The notes below the pieces were generated by a model. That model saw only the letters and a program-made list of their open reading frames with translations, was not told the origin of the DNA and searched no databases. This document shows positions 57,359-64,000 of a stretch of DNA of 64,000 nt, one piece after another. Position 1 is the stretch's first letter, and every line of letters begins with the position of its first letter. The stretch spans positions 62,001 through 126,000 of the forward strand of contig NZ_MVIM01000011.1 of assembly GCF_002086795.1 (NCBI RefSeq), given 5' to 3'. Made by a program: the position numbers and the translations under genes. Source of the DNA: Mycolicibacterium tusciae. GTDB lineage: Bacteria > Actinomycetota > Actinomycetes > Mycobacteriales > Mycobacteriaceae.

Positions 57359-58591
57359 TCACCACGTGACCGGAAGCTCCTTCATGCCGTAGATGCCGGA
57401 TTCGCCCTTGAATCTCAGCTCTTCCACATCGACGGCCAATCGCAGTCCCGGCACTCGTCGCGCCAGTGTCGCGAACGCGATCTGCATCTCGACCCGGGCG
57501 AGGTTCGCACCGATGCAACTATGCACGCCGTAACCGAAACCCAGGTGCCCACGCACATTTCGGTCGCCATCGAGTACATCTGGGTTGTCGACGAAGTCGG
57601 GATCCCAGTTTCCGGCGGGCAAGTTCATCACCAGCCAGTCACCGGCGTGGATCTGTTGTCCGCCGAGGATGAGATCTTCGGTCGCGATCCGGTCGACCTG
57701 GCTGTGCACGATGGCAAGGTAGCGCAACAATTCCTCGACGATCTTGGCGATCACCGACTGGTCGTCGGTATGCCCGAGCAGCTCGAACATCTCCCGATGT
57801 TCGATCAGCGCAACGGTTCCCAGGGCAATCATGTTCGCCGTCGTCTCGTGACCGGCCTGCATCATGATCGCGCCGGTGACGGTGGCGGTTTCTGGACTGA
57901 TATCGCCGGTCACCACATGATCGGTGACGAGTCGGCTGAGCAGATCGTCGCCGGGCTCGCGCTTCTTGCGCTCGACCAGCTCGGCGATGTAGGCGAACAT
58001 TTCCCCGAAGGCCTTCGCCTTCTCTTCGTCGGAGGTGTGCACGTCCAGTCCGACCGTCGTGTGATGGTGGAACAGTTCGAGGTCATCGCCGGGTACGCCG
58101 AGCAGGTGTGCGATGACGAGCGAGGGCACCGGCAACGCGTAGGCGCGCACGAGATCGGCCGGCGGGCCGGCCGCCAGCATCGCGTCGAGATAGTGATCGA
58201 CGATCTCCTGGATCTGCTGCCGCATACCGTCGACGCGCCGGAAGGTGAAGTCTCTGGTCAGCATTCGCCGGATGCGATGGTGTTCGGGATCGTCGACGCG
58301 CGCGAACATGATCGGCGTCTTGTTCTCGCTGTCCTTCGGCATCATTTCGGATGGAATGGTTTCGGCGGACAGCCGGGGATCGACGAGCGCGGCCCGAATG
58401 TCTTCGTACCGGCTGACTACCCATGTCGGCCTGCCCTGGTAGATCGCCCGTCGCAGGCCGGGCTCGTCGCGCCATTGCGTGAATTCTGCGGGTGGGCGCA
58501 ACGGGCAGGTCGCCGAGCGCGCAGCGGGGATCGCGGGAAGGTCGGACTCTGTGGCTGTGGAAGTGCTTGTCATCACCGGCGTTTCCGTCAA
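57359..58591 (-). CDS. Cytochrome P450 (CYP105-like)
   Basis: This 410-residue P450 has the I-helix AGHETTAN, the ExxR motif EELLR and the haem loop FGYGVHSCIGANLAR. It resembles actinobacterial CYP105-type xenobiotic or natural-product oxidases. The start may be 58591 or MTSTSTATE at 58573. It is divergent from a TetR gene, with palindromes in the 73-base gap, so it is probably repressed by that regulator. An SDR relic follows its stop directly, hinting at a former P450-SDR operon. Confidence 0.9.
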   Translation of the reverse strand: MTETPVMTSTSTATESDLPAIPAARSATCPLRPPAEFTQWRDEPGLRRAIYQGRPTWVVSRYEDIRAALVDPRLSAETIPSEMMPKDSENKTPIMFARVDDPEHHRIRRMLTRDFTFRRVDGMRQQIQEIVDHYLDAMLAAGPPADLVRAYALPVPSLVIAHLLGVPGDDLELFHHHTTVGLDVHTSDEEKAKAFGEMFAYIAELVERKKREPGDDLLSRLVTDHVVTGDISPETATVTGAIMMQAGHETTANMIALGTVALIEHREMFELLGHTDDQSVIAKIVEELLRYLAIVHSQVDRIATEDLILGGQQIHAGDWLVMNLPAGNWDPDFVDNPDVLDGDRNVRGHLGFGYGVHSCIGANLARVEMQIAFATLARRVPGLRLAVDVEELRFKGESGIYGMKELPVTW

Positions 58592-58592
58592 G

Positions 58593-58608
58593 TGTCAGTG
58601 CCCTGACA
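58593..58608. promoter_or_regulatory. Candidate TetR operator 1 (P450 side)
   Basis: TGTCAG-TGCC-CTGACA is a perfect 6-base inverted repeat starting 1 base from the P450 start. A TetR-type repressor bound here would block P450 transcription. It shares TGTCAG with the site at 58646. Confidence 0.65.
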
Positions 58609-58645
58609 ATTAGTCCCGAGCGTAGGACCCACCGGAGTGGCAGTC

Positions 58646-58656
58646 AACTGTCAGTT
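58646..58656. promoter_or_regulatory. Candidate TetR operator 2 (regulator side)
   Basis: AACTG-T-CAGTT is a perfect palindrome 8 bases before the TetR ATG, flanked by AGTC and GACT that nearly extend the symmetry. It contains the same TGTCAG core, consistent with autoregulation. Confidence 0.6.
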
Positions 58657-58664
58657 AGACTGGG

Positions 58665-59297
58665 ATGATGACCGACATCGCCGATCGGCCGTTGCGCGCC
58701 GACGCGGCGCGCAACGCGGAGCGCATTCTTCGCGCAGCGCGCGATGTCTACGGCGAACTGGGGGCCGAGGCGCCGATGGAGGCCATCGCCCGCCGCGCGG
58801 GCGTCGGCGAGCGCACGCTGTATCGGCGATTTCCCACCAAGGGCGACTTGATCAACGCCGCACTGGACCAGAGCATCGCCGAGAACCTGACGCCGGTGAT
58901 CGAGAAATCACTTGGCGACAAGGACCCCATGCGCGGACTCGTCGCGTTGATCGAGGCGGCGATCTCCCTGGGGGCCCGCGAGCACCACATGCTGACCGCG
59001 GCGCGTCGTGCGGGCGCGCTGCGGTCCGACGTCTCGGCCGAGCTGAACGACGCCCTAGCCAGGCTCATCACGCGCGGCCGGAAAGCGGGAGTGATCCGGG
59101 CCGACGTGGTTGCCGACGACCTGCCGCGCTTCATCGCGATGCTCTACGGCGTGCTGTCGACGATGGATTCCGACAGCGACGGTTGGCGGCGTTACGTCGC
59201 TCTGCTCATCGACTCGATATCGACGGGTGCGCGGCAGCGCACCCTCCCGCGCGCCGTGCCGCTGCGCTTCGAGCCCTCGCCGAACAGCTGGCCCTAG
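58665..59297 (+). CDS. TetR-family transcriptional regulator
   Basis: This 210-residue repressor has an N-terminal helix-turn-helix (APMEAIARRAGVGERTLYRR, then FPTKGDLI) and a helical ligand-binding domain. It is divergent from the CYP105-like gene, and two TGTCAG-containing palindromes lie in the gap, so it probably represses the P450 and itself. Its stop overlaps the stop of the convergent cutinase gene by 4 bases. The inducer is unknown. Confidence 0.9.
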   Translation: MMTDIADRPLRADAARNAERILRAARDVYGELGAEAPMEAIARRAGVGERTLYRRFPTKGDLINAALDQSIAENLTPVIEKSLGDKDPMRGLVALIEAAISLGAREHHMLTAARRAGALRSDVSAELNDALARLITRGRKAGVIRADVVADDLPRFIAMLYGVLSTMDSDSDGWRRYVALLIDSISTGARQRTLPRAVPLRFEPSPNSWP

Positions 59298-60001
59298 TGC
59301 GCGCTGGTGCCGCGGCCGGACGCGATGTGGTCGGCCGCGTAGGTTGCGGCCTGGTCGATCATCCCGTTGACCGGATAGCTGTTGTGGGCGGCACCGTCCC
59401 CGCCGCCGGCTGAGCAGATCGGGTCCGCGGGGGCGCACAGGTCAAGGGTTTTGCCCGAATACAGACTGCCGACGGTGATCGGCGGCGCGGCGTTGTTGAT
59501 GGTCTGCAGAAAGCCGTTCGACGGCTTCCCGAACAGCGCCACCGCGGCGACATGGTCGGCGACGTCGGAGGGCATCGGACCGGTGATCCCCTGCGGCAGT
59601 GTGAATCCGGGCGGGACGCCGTCGGCCGTGATGTACCCGGCGACAGCGGCACCCTGTGAAAAACCTCCGAGTACGATATCGGTCTCGGGGCAGGTGTTGG
59701 CGACGTCCTGAACCTTGTTTCTCGCGTCGATGACGCCGTCGGCTGCGGTCGCGAAATCCAGTGACGCGGGGTAGTTCACGGGGTAGACGTCCATGGACTG
59801 GTCGCCGATCTTCGATTTCAGCGAATCGACGAACGCCTGGCCGACGCCACCGACCCCCGGTGCCTCGAATGTGCCGCGCGCGAACACAACCTGCACATCC
59901 GCACACTGTGCGGCCGATGCCGAAGGGGCAGCGATGGAGGGACTGAGCAACGTCGCCGCCGTCACCCCCGAAGCGACGACCAACTGATTGATGACCCGCA
60001 T
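59294..60001 (-). CDS. Secreted cutinase-family esterase 2
   Basis: This 235-residue cutinase has a signal peptide (MRVINQLVVASGVTAATLLS, cleaved near ASA-AQ) and nucleophile Ser in GGFSQGAAVAG. The Asp is in LCAPADPICSAGG and the His in GAAHNSYPVNG. It is similar in layout to the cutinase at 56226, so the two probably come from duplication, although they now lie in opposite orientation. ATG at 60001 gives the best signal peptide. Confidence 0.88.
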   Translation of the reverse strand: MRVINQLVVASGVTAATLLSPSIAAPSASAAQCADVQVVFARGTFEAPGVGGVGQAFVDSLKSKIGDQSMDVYPVNYPASLDFATAADGVIDARNKVQDVANTCPETDIVLGGFSQGAAVAGYITADGVPPGFTLPQGITGPMPSDVADHVAAVALFGKPSNGFLQTINNAAPPITVGSLYSGKTLDLCAPADPICSAGGGDGAAHNSYPVNGMIDQAATYAADHIASGRGTSAH

Positions 60002-60118
60002 ACCGACGCACCGCCTGTGGATAGTTCTGGAACTGGGGTGGGGCTCAACGTTGCGCTCCGCGAGCGCGGAGTTCCCCTCCGGCGCACACGTAAAACGCAC
60101 GCGCTCATGTGATCTGGA

Positions 60119-61381
60119 TCAATGCCCGAACTGTTCGATGATGAGTACCTGCAACTCGCCGACCACGCCGCCGAGGATACCGCCGACGGTGATCATCAAA
60201 GGCTCGTCGTCCTTGAAGATCGGTCGCAGGATCGACTCGTATTCTTCGTTCGTGAGCTGATCCATCTTCTCGACGATGGTGTTCTCGAGGTCTATCACGC
60301 TCGTCGCGTAGTCCTGTGCTTCGAGCAGTGTCGACGGGAGACGCTCGAGCACGACCTCGACCACCCGGTCCTTGAGGGCGCGATAGCGTTTCGTGCCGAC
60401 GGCGAGCACAACGAGCGGGCCCGCGATCCCCGTCTGTGCATCGATCGCCGCCTCGGTCTCCTTGGCGGCGAGCGCGAACAGCTTGTCCGAGCCGGGACCC
60501 TTGAGAATGCCGTCGAAGAGAATCTCCGGTGAGAACAGATCGTCGGCGAGGATCTTTGCGTAGTCGCGCGTGATCTTCTCGCGCTGAGCGTGCAGCATCC
60601 CCTGAAACGGGATGAAGCCCAGGAACTTCTTCTCGTGCACGGGCCGGAACAACATGTTGAGCGCGATGTAGTCAGACAGGAAGCCGACGGCGAAACCGAA
60701 CGCCGGCATGATCCACGGGTTCTTGAACAGGGCCCACGCGATCATCTGCACCAGACCGATGGCGAAGCCGAAATAGATCCCGCTGCGCCGGACGAACGCC
60801 ATCGCGTCGTCGCTGACACCGCGCATCAGCTTGTTGAGCTTCTCTTTGTTGCGCACCAGCGTGGTGACCGCAAGAAACTGCAGATCGACGTAACGGACCA
60901 GGTCCGACTTCATCTCGTTGAGCATGTTCTCGGTGACCTTGGGCGCCTGCGCCTGAATCCGATCCTGGATGGCCCTGCGGGCGGGTTCGGGCAGTGAGTC
61001 CCACAGGCCGGGGCGAATCTGCTCGGCGAGGTCGCGGGTGATCTCGTCGATGGCCTCGAGCAACGGGCCGCGCAAGGCCTCGACCGCTTCCGTGGCGTCG
61101 ATTCGCTCCAGCAGCTCTTCGGGCTTGAGCAGGTTCGTGGTGAGCAACTCGATGGTCTTTGATCCGACCTTGCCCGCGCGCCGCGGCACAATGCCCTGCC
61201 ATCCGATCGGTCCGATGCCCTTGAACTCCAGTGGGCGGTAGATCATCTCCAGCGCAACAATTTTGGTGCCCCAGCCGACAAATGCGGCCACGAGCGGCAT
61301 CGACAGGTAGATCAGCCAATTGGCGCCGAAGTCGTTCTTGATCTCCGCCCAGGACTGCATGGCGACGACGAGATCGCTCAC
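60119..61381 (-). CDS. DUF445 membrane protein
   Basis: This 420-residue protein has an N-terminal membrane segment (WLIYLSMPLVAAFVGWGTKI), a DUF445 motif (IYRPLEFKGIGPIGWQGIVP) and a second membrane pair (GIYFGFAIGLVQMIAWALFK onward). The motif recurs as LNMLFRPVHEKKFLGFIPFQ, and a hydrophobic C-terminal segment ends the protein. Related DUF445 proteins are inner-membrane components of unknown role. GTG at 61381 overlaps the upstream DUF4393 gene stop (GTGA). ATG at 61360 is an alternative start. Confidence 0.82.
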   Translation of the reverse strand: MSDLVVAMQSWAEIKNDFGANWLIYLSMPLVAAFVGWGTKIVALEMIYRPLEFKGIGPIGWQGIVPRRAGKVGSKTIELLTTNLLKPEELLERIDATEAVEALRGPLLEAIDEITRDLAEQIRPGLWDSLPEPARRAIQDRIQAQAPKVTENMLNEMKSDLVRYVDLQFLAVTTLVRNKEKLNKLMRGVSDDAMAFVRRSGIYFGFAIGLVQMIAWALFKNPWIMPAFGFAVGFLSDYIALNMLFRPVHEKKFLGFIPFQGMLHAQREKITRDYAKILADDLFSPEILFDGILKGPGSDKLFALAAKETEAAIDAQTGIAGPLVVLAVGTKRYRALKDRVVEVVLERLPSTLLEAQDYATSVIDLENTIVEKMDQLTNEEYESILRPIFKDDEPLMITVGGILGGVVGELQVLIIEQFGH

Positions 61382-62052
61382 GTGCCGCCCTGCTGCATCG
61401 TCGCTTCCCACAATGACTTGCCGAGCCCGGACAGTGACAGGGTGAACTTGTCGACCTTTGCGACCAGCGGGCCGCGAGAGGCTCTCTTGACTGCGTCCAG
61501 TACCGCTGTCTCCGCCAGCAGCACCTCGTAGTCGTCCTTCAGATCGGGATCCTCGGGGCCGATCTCGACCAGCCCCAACGACAGCAGATGGCTGACGTAG
61601 GTGGGGACCATCGCGGGCAACGCGACATTGGCCGTACGACCGATGAGCGAGGCGTTCTCGAGGACGGCGCGGCCGGGCACGGCGCGTCGTGCCCAGTCGT
61701 GCACCGTCACCAACGGCGATGACGAGCCGTCGGAGAGCGCGCTGATGATGCGCGCTTCGTCGGCGACCAACTGGTCGAGGATGTGGTGAAACAGTTCGAC
61801 CTGGCTGCTACTCGTGCTGTTGTCGAGTGCACGGTCGAGCAAGTCCCGCATCTTCGAGCCGAGGCCGTCGGCCGGTGGTGCGTCGGGCGCGGTCGGCGTC
61901 GGCCGGTCGGGCGGGTCTGCGGATTTGTCGGAGTCGTCGTCGAGCCATCCCATCAGGTATTCCTGCGTTCGGATGGACGTGCGAAGCCAGTAACGCGCAG
62001 CGCCGGTCGCGAGCCCGGCGACGCGTTCGAGCGGGTCCTGCGAGTTCCCCAC
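61378..62052 (-). CDS. DUF4393 (Abi-alpha-like) protein
   Basis: This 224-residue protein has an N-terminal hydrophilic part with a Pro/Asp-rich stretch (DDSDKSADPPDRPTPTAPDA) and a helical core, LVTVHDWARRAVPGRAVLEN. The C-terminal half (TYVSHLLSLGLVEIGPEDPD, YEVLLAETAVLDAVKRA, LSLSGLGKSLWEA) resembles DUF4393. That domain is named Abi-alpha after proteins linked to abortive infection. GTG at 62052 is chosen. It is the first gene of a two-gene operon with DUF445. The phage-defence role is family-based and unproven here. Confidence 0.7.
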   Translation of the reverse strand: MGNSQDPLERVAGLATGAARYWLRTSIRTQEYLMGWLDDDSDKSADPPDRPTPTAPDAPPADGLGSKMRDLLDRALDNSTSSSQVELFHHILDQLVADEARIISALSDGSSSPLVTVHDWARRAVPGRAVLENASLIGRTANVALPAMVPTYVSHLLSLGLVEIGPEDPDLKDDYEVLLAETAVLDAVKRASRGPLVAKVDKFTLSLSGLGKSLWEATMQQGGT

Positions 62053-62148
62053 GGCGCAACGGTAACGGCTCGACTGTAAGAATCGGCGAAAAGGGAGGTT
62101 GAGCGTGAACCAGGACACGTACGACAAGGGCCGGGGCTAGCAGCCGGT

Positions 62149-63033
62149 ATGGATATCGGGTTCATCGGGCTGGGAAACATGGGGCTTCCGATTGTCTGCC
62201 GGCTGATGGCGGCCGGACATCGCGTCGTCGTCTTCGACACCCGCGCCTCCGCCGTGGACGACGCTGTGGCGCGTGGCGCCCAAGCCGCCCAGTCCGCGGC
62301 CGACGTCGCTGACCGCGTCGCCACCGTCATGGCCAGCCTGCCGACGCCCCACGCGTCGGCCGAGGTCGCCGACGCCGTCGCGCGCGGGTCCGCCATCCGT
62401 CGCTTCATCGACTTCTCCACGGTGGGAAGTCAGGCAGCGCAACGCAATAGCGCACTGCTGGCCGAATATCGCGTCGCCGCGCTCGACAGCCCCGTCAGCG
62501 GAGGCGTGCACGGTGCCGAGGCGGGCACACTTGCGGTGATGGTGTCCGGGCCGCGCGCCGACTTCGACGCATGCGTCCCGGCCTTCGACGCAATCGGGCG
62601 TACCACCTTCATCAGCACGAAACCCGGTGCGGCGCAGACGATGAAGCTCGTCAACAACCTGATCGCCGCGTCTTCGCTCGCGGTCACCGCGGAAGCCATG
62701 GCAATGGGCGTCAAGGCCGGCCTGGACGCCCAGGTGATGATCGACGTGCTCAACGCGGGATCGGGCGGAACCCACGCCAGTCGCGACAAGTTCCCGCGAG
62801 CGGTGCTGCCGCGCACCTTCGACTACGGGTTCGCGACCGGCCTGATGGTCAAGGATGTGCGGTTGTACCTCGACGAGGCCAGGGCGCTCGGACTGCCCAC
62901 TGCGATGGCCGCCGCCGTCGCTCAGGTGTGGGAGAGCACGCTGGCCTCGGAGGGACCCGAATCCGATTTCACGTCAATCGTCAAACCGATCGAAGCCGCG
63001 GCCGGTGTCGTCATCGAGTCGCGAGCACCGTGA
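62149..63033 (+). CDS. NAD(P)-dependent oxidoreductase, 3-hydroxyisobutyrate dehydrogenase-like 2
   Basis: This 294-residue beta-hydroxyacid dehydrogenase starts MDIGFIGLGNMGLPIVCRLM, has SPVSGGVHGAEAGTLAVMVS (substrate site) and the catalytic Lys in QTMKLVNNLIAASSLAVTAE. It resembles 3-hydroxyisobutyrate or tartronate-semialdehyde dehydrogenases more closely than the paralogue at 43549, because the GGVHGAEAGTL signature is complete. The substrate is unproven. It is divergent from the DUF4393 gene by 96 bases. Confidence 0.88.
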   Translation: MDIGFIGLGNMGLPIVCRLMAAGHRVVVFDTRASAVDDAVARGAQAAQSAADVADRVATVMASLPTPHASAEVADAVARGSAIRRFIDFSTVGSQAAQRNSALLAEYRVAALDSPVSGGVHGAEAGTLAVMVSGPRADFDACVPAFDAIGRTTFISTKPGAAQTMKLVNNLIAASSLAVTAEAMAMGVKAGLDAQVMIDVLNAGSGGTHASRDKFPRAVLPRTFDYGFATGLMVKDVRLYLDEARALGLPTAMAAAVAQVWESTLASEGPESDFTSIVKPIEAAAGVVIESRAP

Positions 63034-63382
63034 CCGGGGTGCAGCCAGTCGACGCGGTTCTGGCCGCGGTCACCAGCTTTCCGCATGACGTCGAGGTGGT
63101 CCGTCAGGCGGCAAGCGCCCGAGTGTAGCTGATCAGCGCCGAGCGTATCGCCGCGCACCTGCGGGTGGTGCAGGCGTCGTTCGCATGGGTGATCACCGGC
63201 TTGGCCGCCGCGCTGGTGACAGGGTGGAGAATTGGGGCCGCAATGGCTGCACCGGGGATCTTAACGAGATCACGCAGACGTGTGTAGATTTCGTGAGGTC
63301 CGGTCTGGCGCCGCTGGCCTGAGCCCAATTGGGTTGGGCTGTAAGGCTTGTACGCGAGGTTACTGAAGTGGCTCTCGCAGGA
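63034..63382. other. 349-base stretch without a clear gene
   Basis: A 31-codon frame begins at GTG 63030, overlapping the preceding stop as GTGA (VTGVQPVDAVLAAVTSFPHD), and ends in TAG. The same frame then continues ISAERIAAHLRVVQASFAWV to another stop. This could be the remains of a gene interrupted by stops, but nothing supports an intact product. Confidence 0.4.
63322..63340. terminator. Weak hairpin ahead of the acyltransferase 3' end
   Basis: The 7-base arms AGCCCAA (63322-63328) and TTGGGCT (63334-63340) enclose a 5-base loop, between the HIBADH-like gene and the convergent acyltransferase gene. It could serve either transcript. Confidence 0.4.
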
Positions 63383-64000
63383 TCAGCCTAGAACAGGGAG
63401 TTTGCGTTCGCCTGCTAGCCGGTCCAGCGCGGTCTGCATCACGGAGCGCACGTATGAGTCGACTTCGTCGATCTCTGGCTGGCCTCCGAACCGGGCGACG
63501 ATGTCGAGAGGCTCCAGCACCTCGGTCACGATCTTAGACGGCAGTGGCAGATTGGCTGGGAAGAAGCTCGTGAGGCCGAACGGGACACCCACCGCAAGTG
63601 GAAGTATTTCCATCCGTATGCGCTTCAGGCCCAGGCTCTTAGCCAGTCGATTGCCGCGGGTCAAGAACAGTTGCGTTTCCTGCCCCCCGATAGACACCAT
63701 CGGCACGATGGGCACCTGGGCTTCGATCGCGGCCCTGACGTATCCGGTTCGACCGTTGAAGTCGATGACATTCTGGGAGAACGTCGGCCGGAAGGAGTCA
63801 TAGTCCCCGCCCGGGAACACCAGCACGACCGCACCGGAGTGCAGCGCTTGCGAAGCGTTCTTCCGGTTGGCGTGGATGACGCCAACGCGGCCCAACCATC
63901 CCGCCAGCGGTGTGATGAACACGCCATAGTGGGCGAGCGTGTAGAGAGGGCGGTCGTACCCAAAGTGATCGTAGAAGTCTGGGGCGAATACCAGGACGTC
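63383..64000 (-). CDS. Lysophospholipid acyltransferase-like protein (partial)
   Basis: The frame is open to the window edge, so the N-terminus is missing; 205 residues are visible. It shows the PlsC/LPLAT layout: GVIHANRKNASQALHSGAVV, the substrate-phosphate motif FPGGDYDSFRP (in place of EGTR) and YVRAAIEAQVPIVPMVSIGG. This fits the diacylglycerol-acyltransferase-like PlsC group common in mycobacteria. The HxxxxD motif would lie beyond base 64000. It acts at the membrane to transfer an acyl group from acyl-CoA. Confidence 0.82.
   Translation of the reverse strand, partial: DVLVFAPDFYDHFGYDRPLYTLAHYGVFITPLAGWLGRVGVIHANRKNASQALHSGAVVLVFPGGDYDSFRPTFSQNVIDFNGRTGYVRAAIEAQVPIVPMVSIGGQETQLFLTRGNRLAKSLGLKRIRMEILPLAVGVPFGLTSFFPANLPLPSKIVTEVLEPLDIVARFGGQPEIDEVDSYVRSVMQTALDRLAGERKLPVLG

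Noticed and set aside
63030-63125. 31-codon frame overlapping the stop of the HIBADH-like gene
   Set aside because: It is too short, has no ribosome-binding site of its own and its frame is followed by further stops. It is noted only as a possible remnant.

Overview
The window is GC-rich DNA (roughly two-thirds G+C by eye) from a mycobacterium, most likely a fast-growing environmental species (Mycolicibacterium type). The evidence is a complete mce4 sterol-import operon, kshA, cyp142, fadD19, fadE26-fadE27 and otsA in an order I recognise from the Rv3490-Rv3527 segment of M. tuberculosis. Operators matching the KstR consensus TnnAACnnGTTnnA, lipoproteins of LpqN type, cutinases and F420/LLM enzymes agree. 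No tRNA, rRNA, insertion sequence, prophage or CRISPR array was seen.

Layout. 1-14.4 kb: sterol catabolism island 1. It holds kshA and its small partner, a gamma-carbonic-anhydrase-like gene and a MOSC protein. A leftward operon (DUF35 protein, ltp4, ltp3, LLM oxidoreductase, KSI-like protein) faces a rightward run (LLM oxidoreductase, acetoacetate-decarboxylase-like protein, cyp142), followed by echA19 and a fadD19-nitronate-monooxygenase pair. 15.5-22.7 kb: an accessory block with a hydrolase, an LpqN-like lipoprotein, VOC and AraC genes, a PucR regulator with a DadA-like oxidase, a GreA paralogue with a small gene, and a TRIC channel. This block sits where M. tuberculosis carries PE_PGRS genes. 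22.7-38.6 kb: sterol island 2, with fadD17-fadE27-fadE26 divergent from fdxD-SDR, then yrbE4AB-mce4ABCDEF-mam4AB. 38.6-41.5 kb: otsA with a 54-residue gene directly upstream, and three tandem small secreted paralogues, one lacking its signal peptide. 41.7-47.6 kb: an enoyl-CoA hydratase, a KstR-box SDR, an HIBADH-like enzyme, a lone XdhC, a P450 and a VanX-like peptidase. 47.9-64 kb: a DUF4185 secreted protein pair, an MFS transporter, a GH13/LLM operon, an MDR oxidoreductase, two cutinases around a P450/TetR pair with an SDR relic, a DUF445/DUF4393 operon, a second HIBADH-like enzyme and a partial acyltransferase.

How it works together. Mce4 would import sterols. Cyp142 with FdxD would oxidise the terminal side-chain carbon. 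FadD19/FadD17, FadE26-FadE27, EchA19, the SDR and Ltp3/Ltp4 with the DUF35 protein would shorten the side chain, including C24-branched chains. KshA would open the ring pathway. Seven good or near-consensus KstR boxes and one degenerate site lie in the promoter regions, which supports co-regulation. The least explained parts are the DUF445/DUF4393 pair, the tandem GHNSGQC family, the small genes at 21.9 and 40.1 kb, and the two relics at 47.6 and 57.2 kb.
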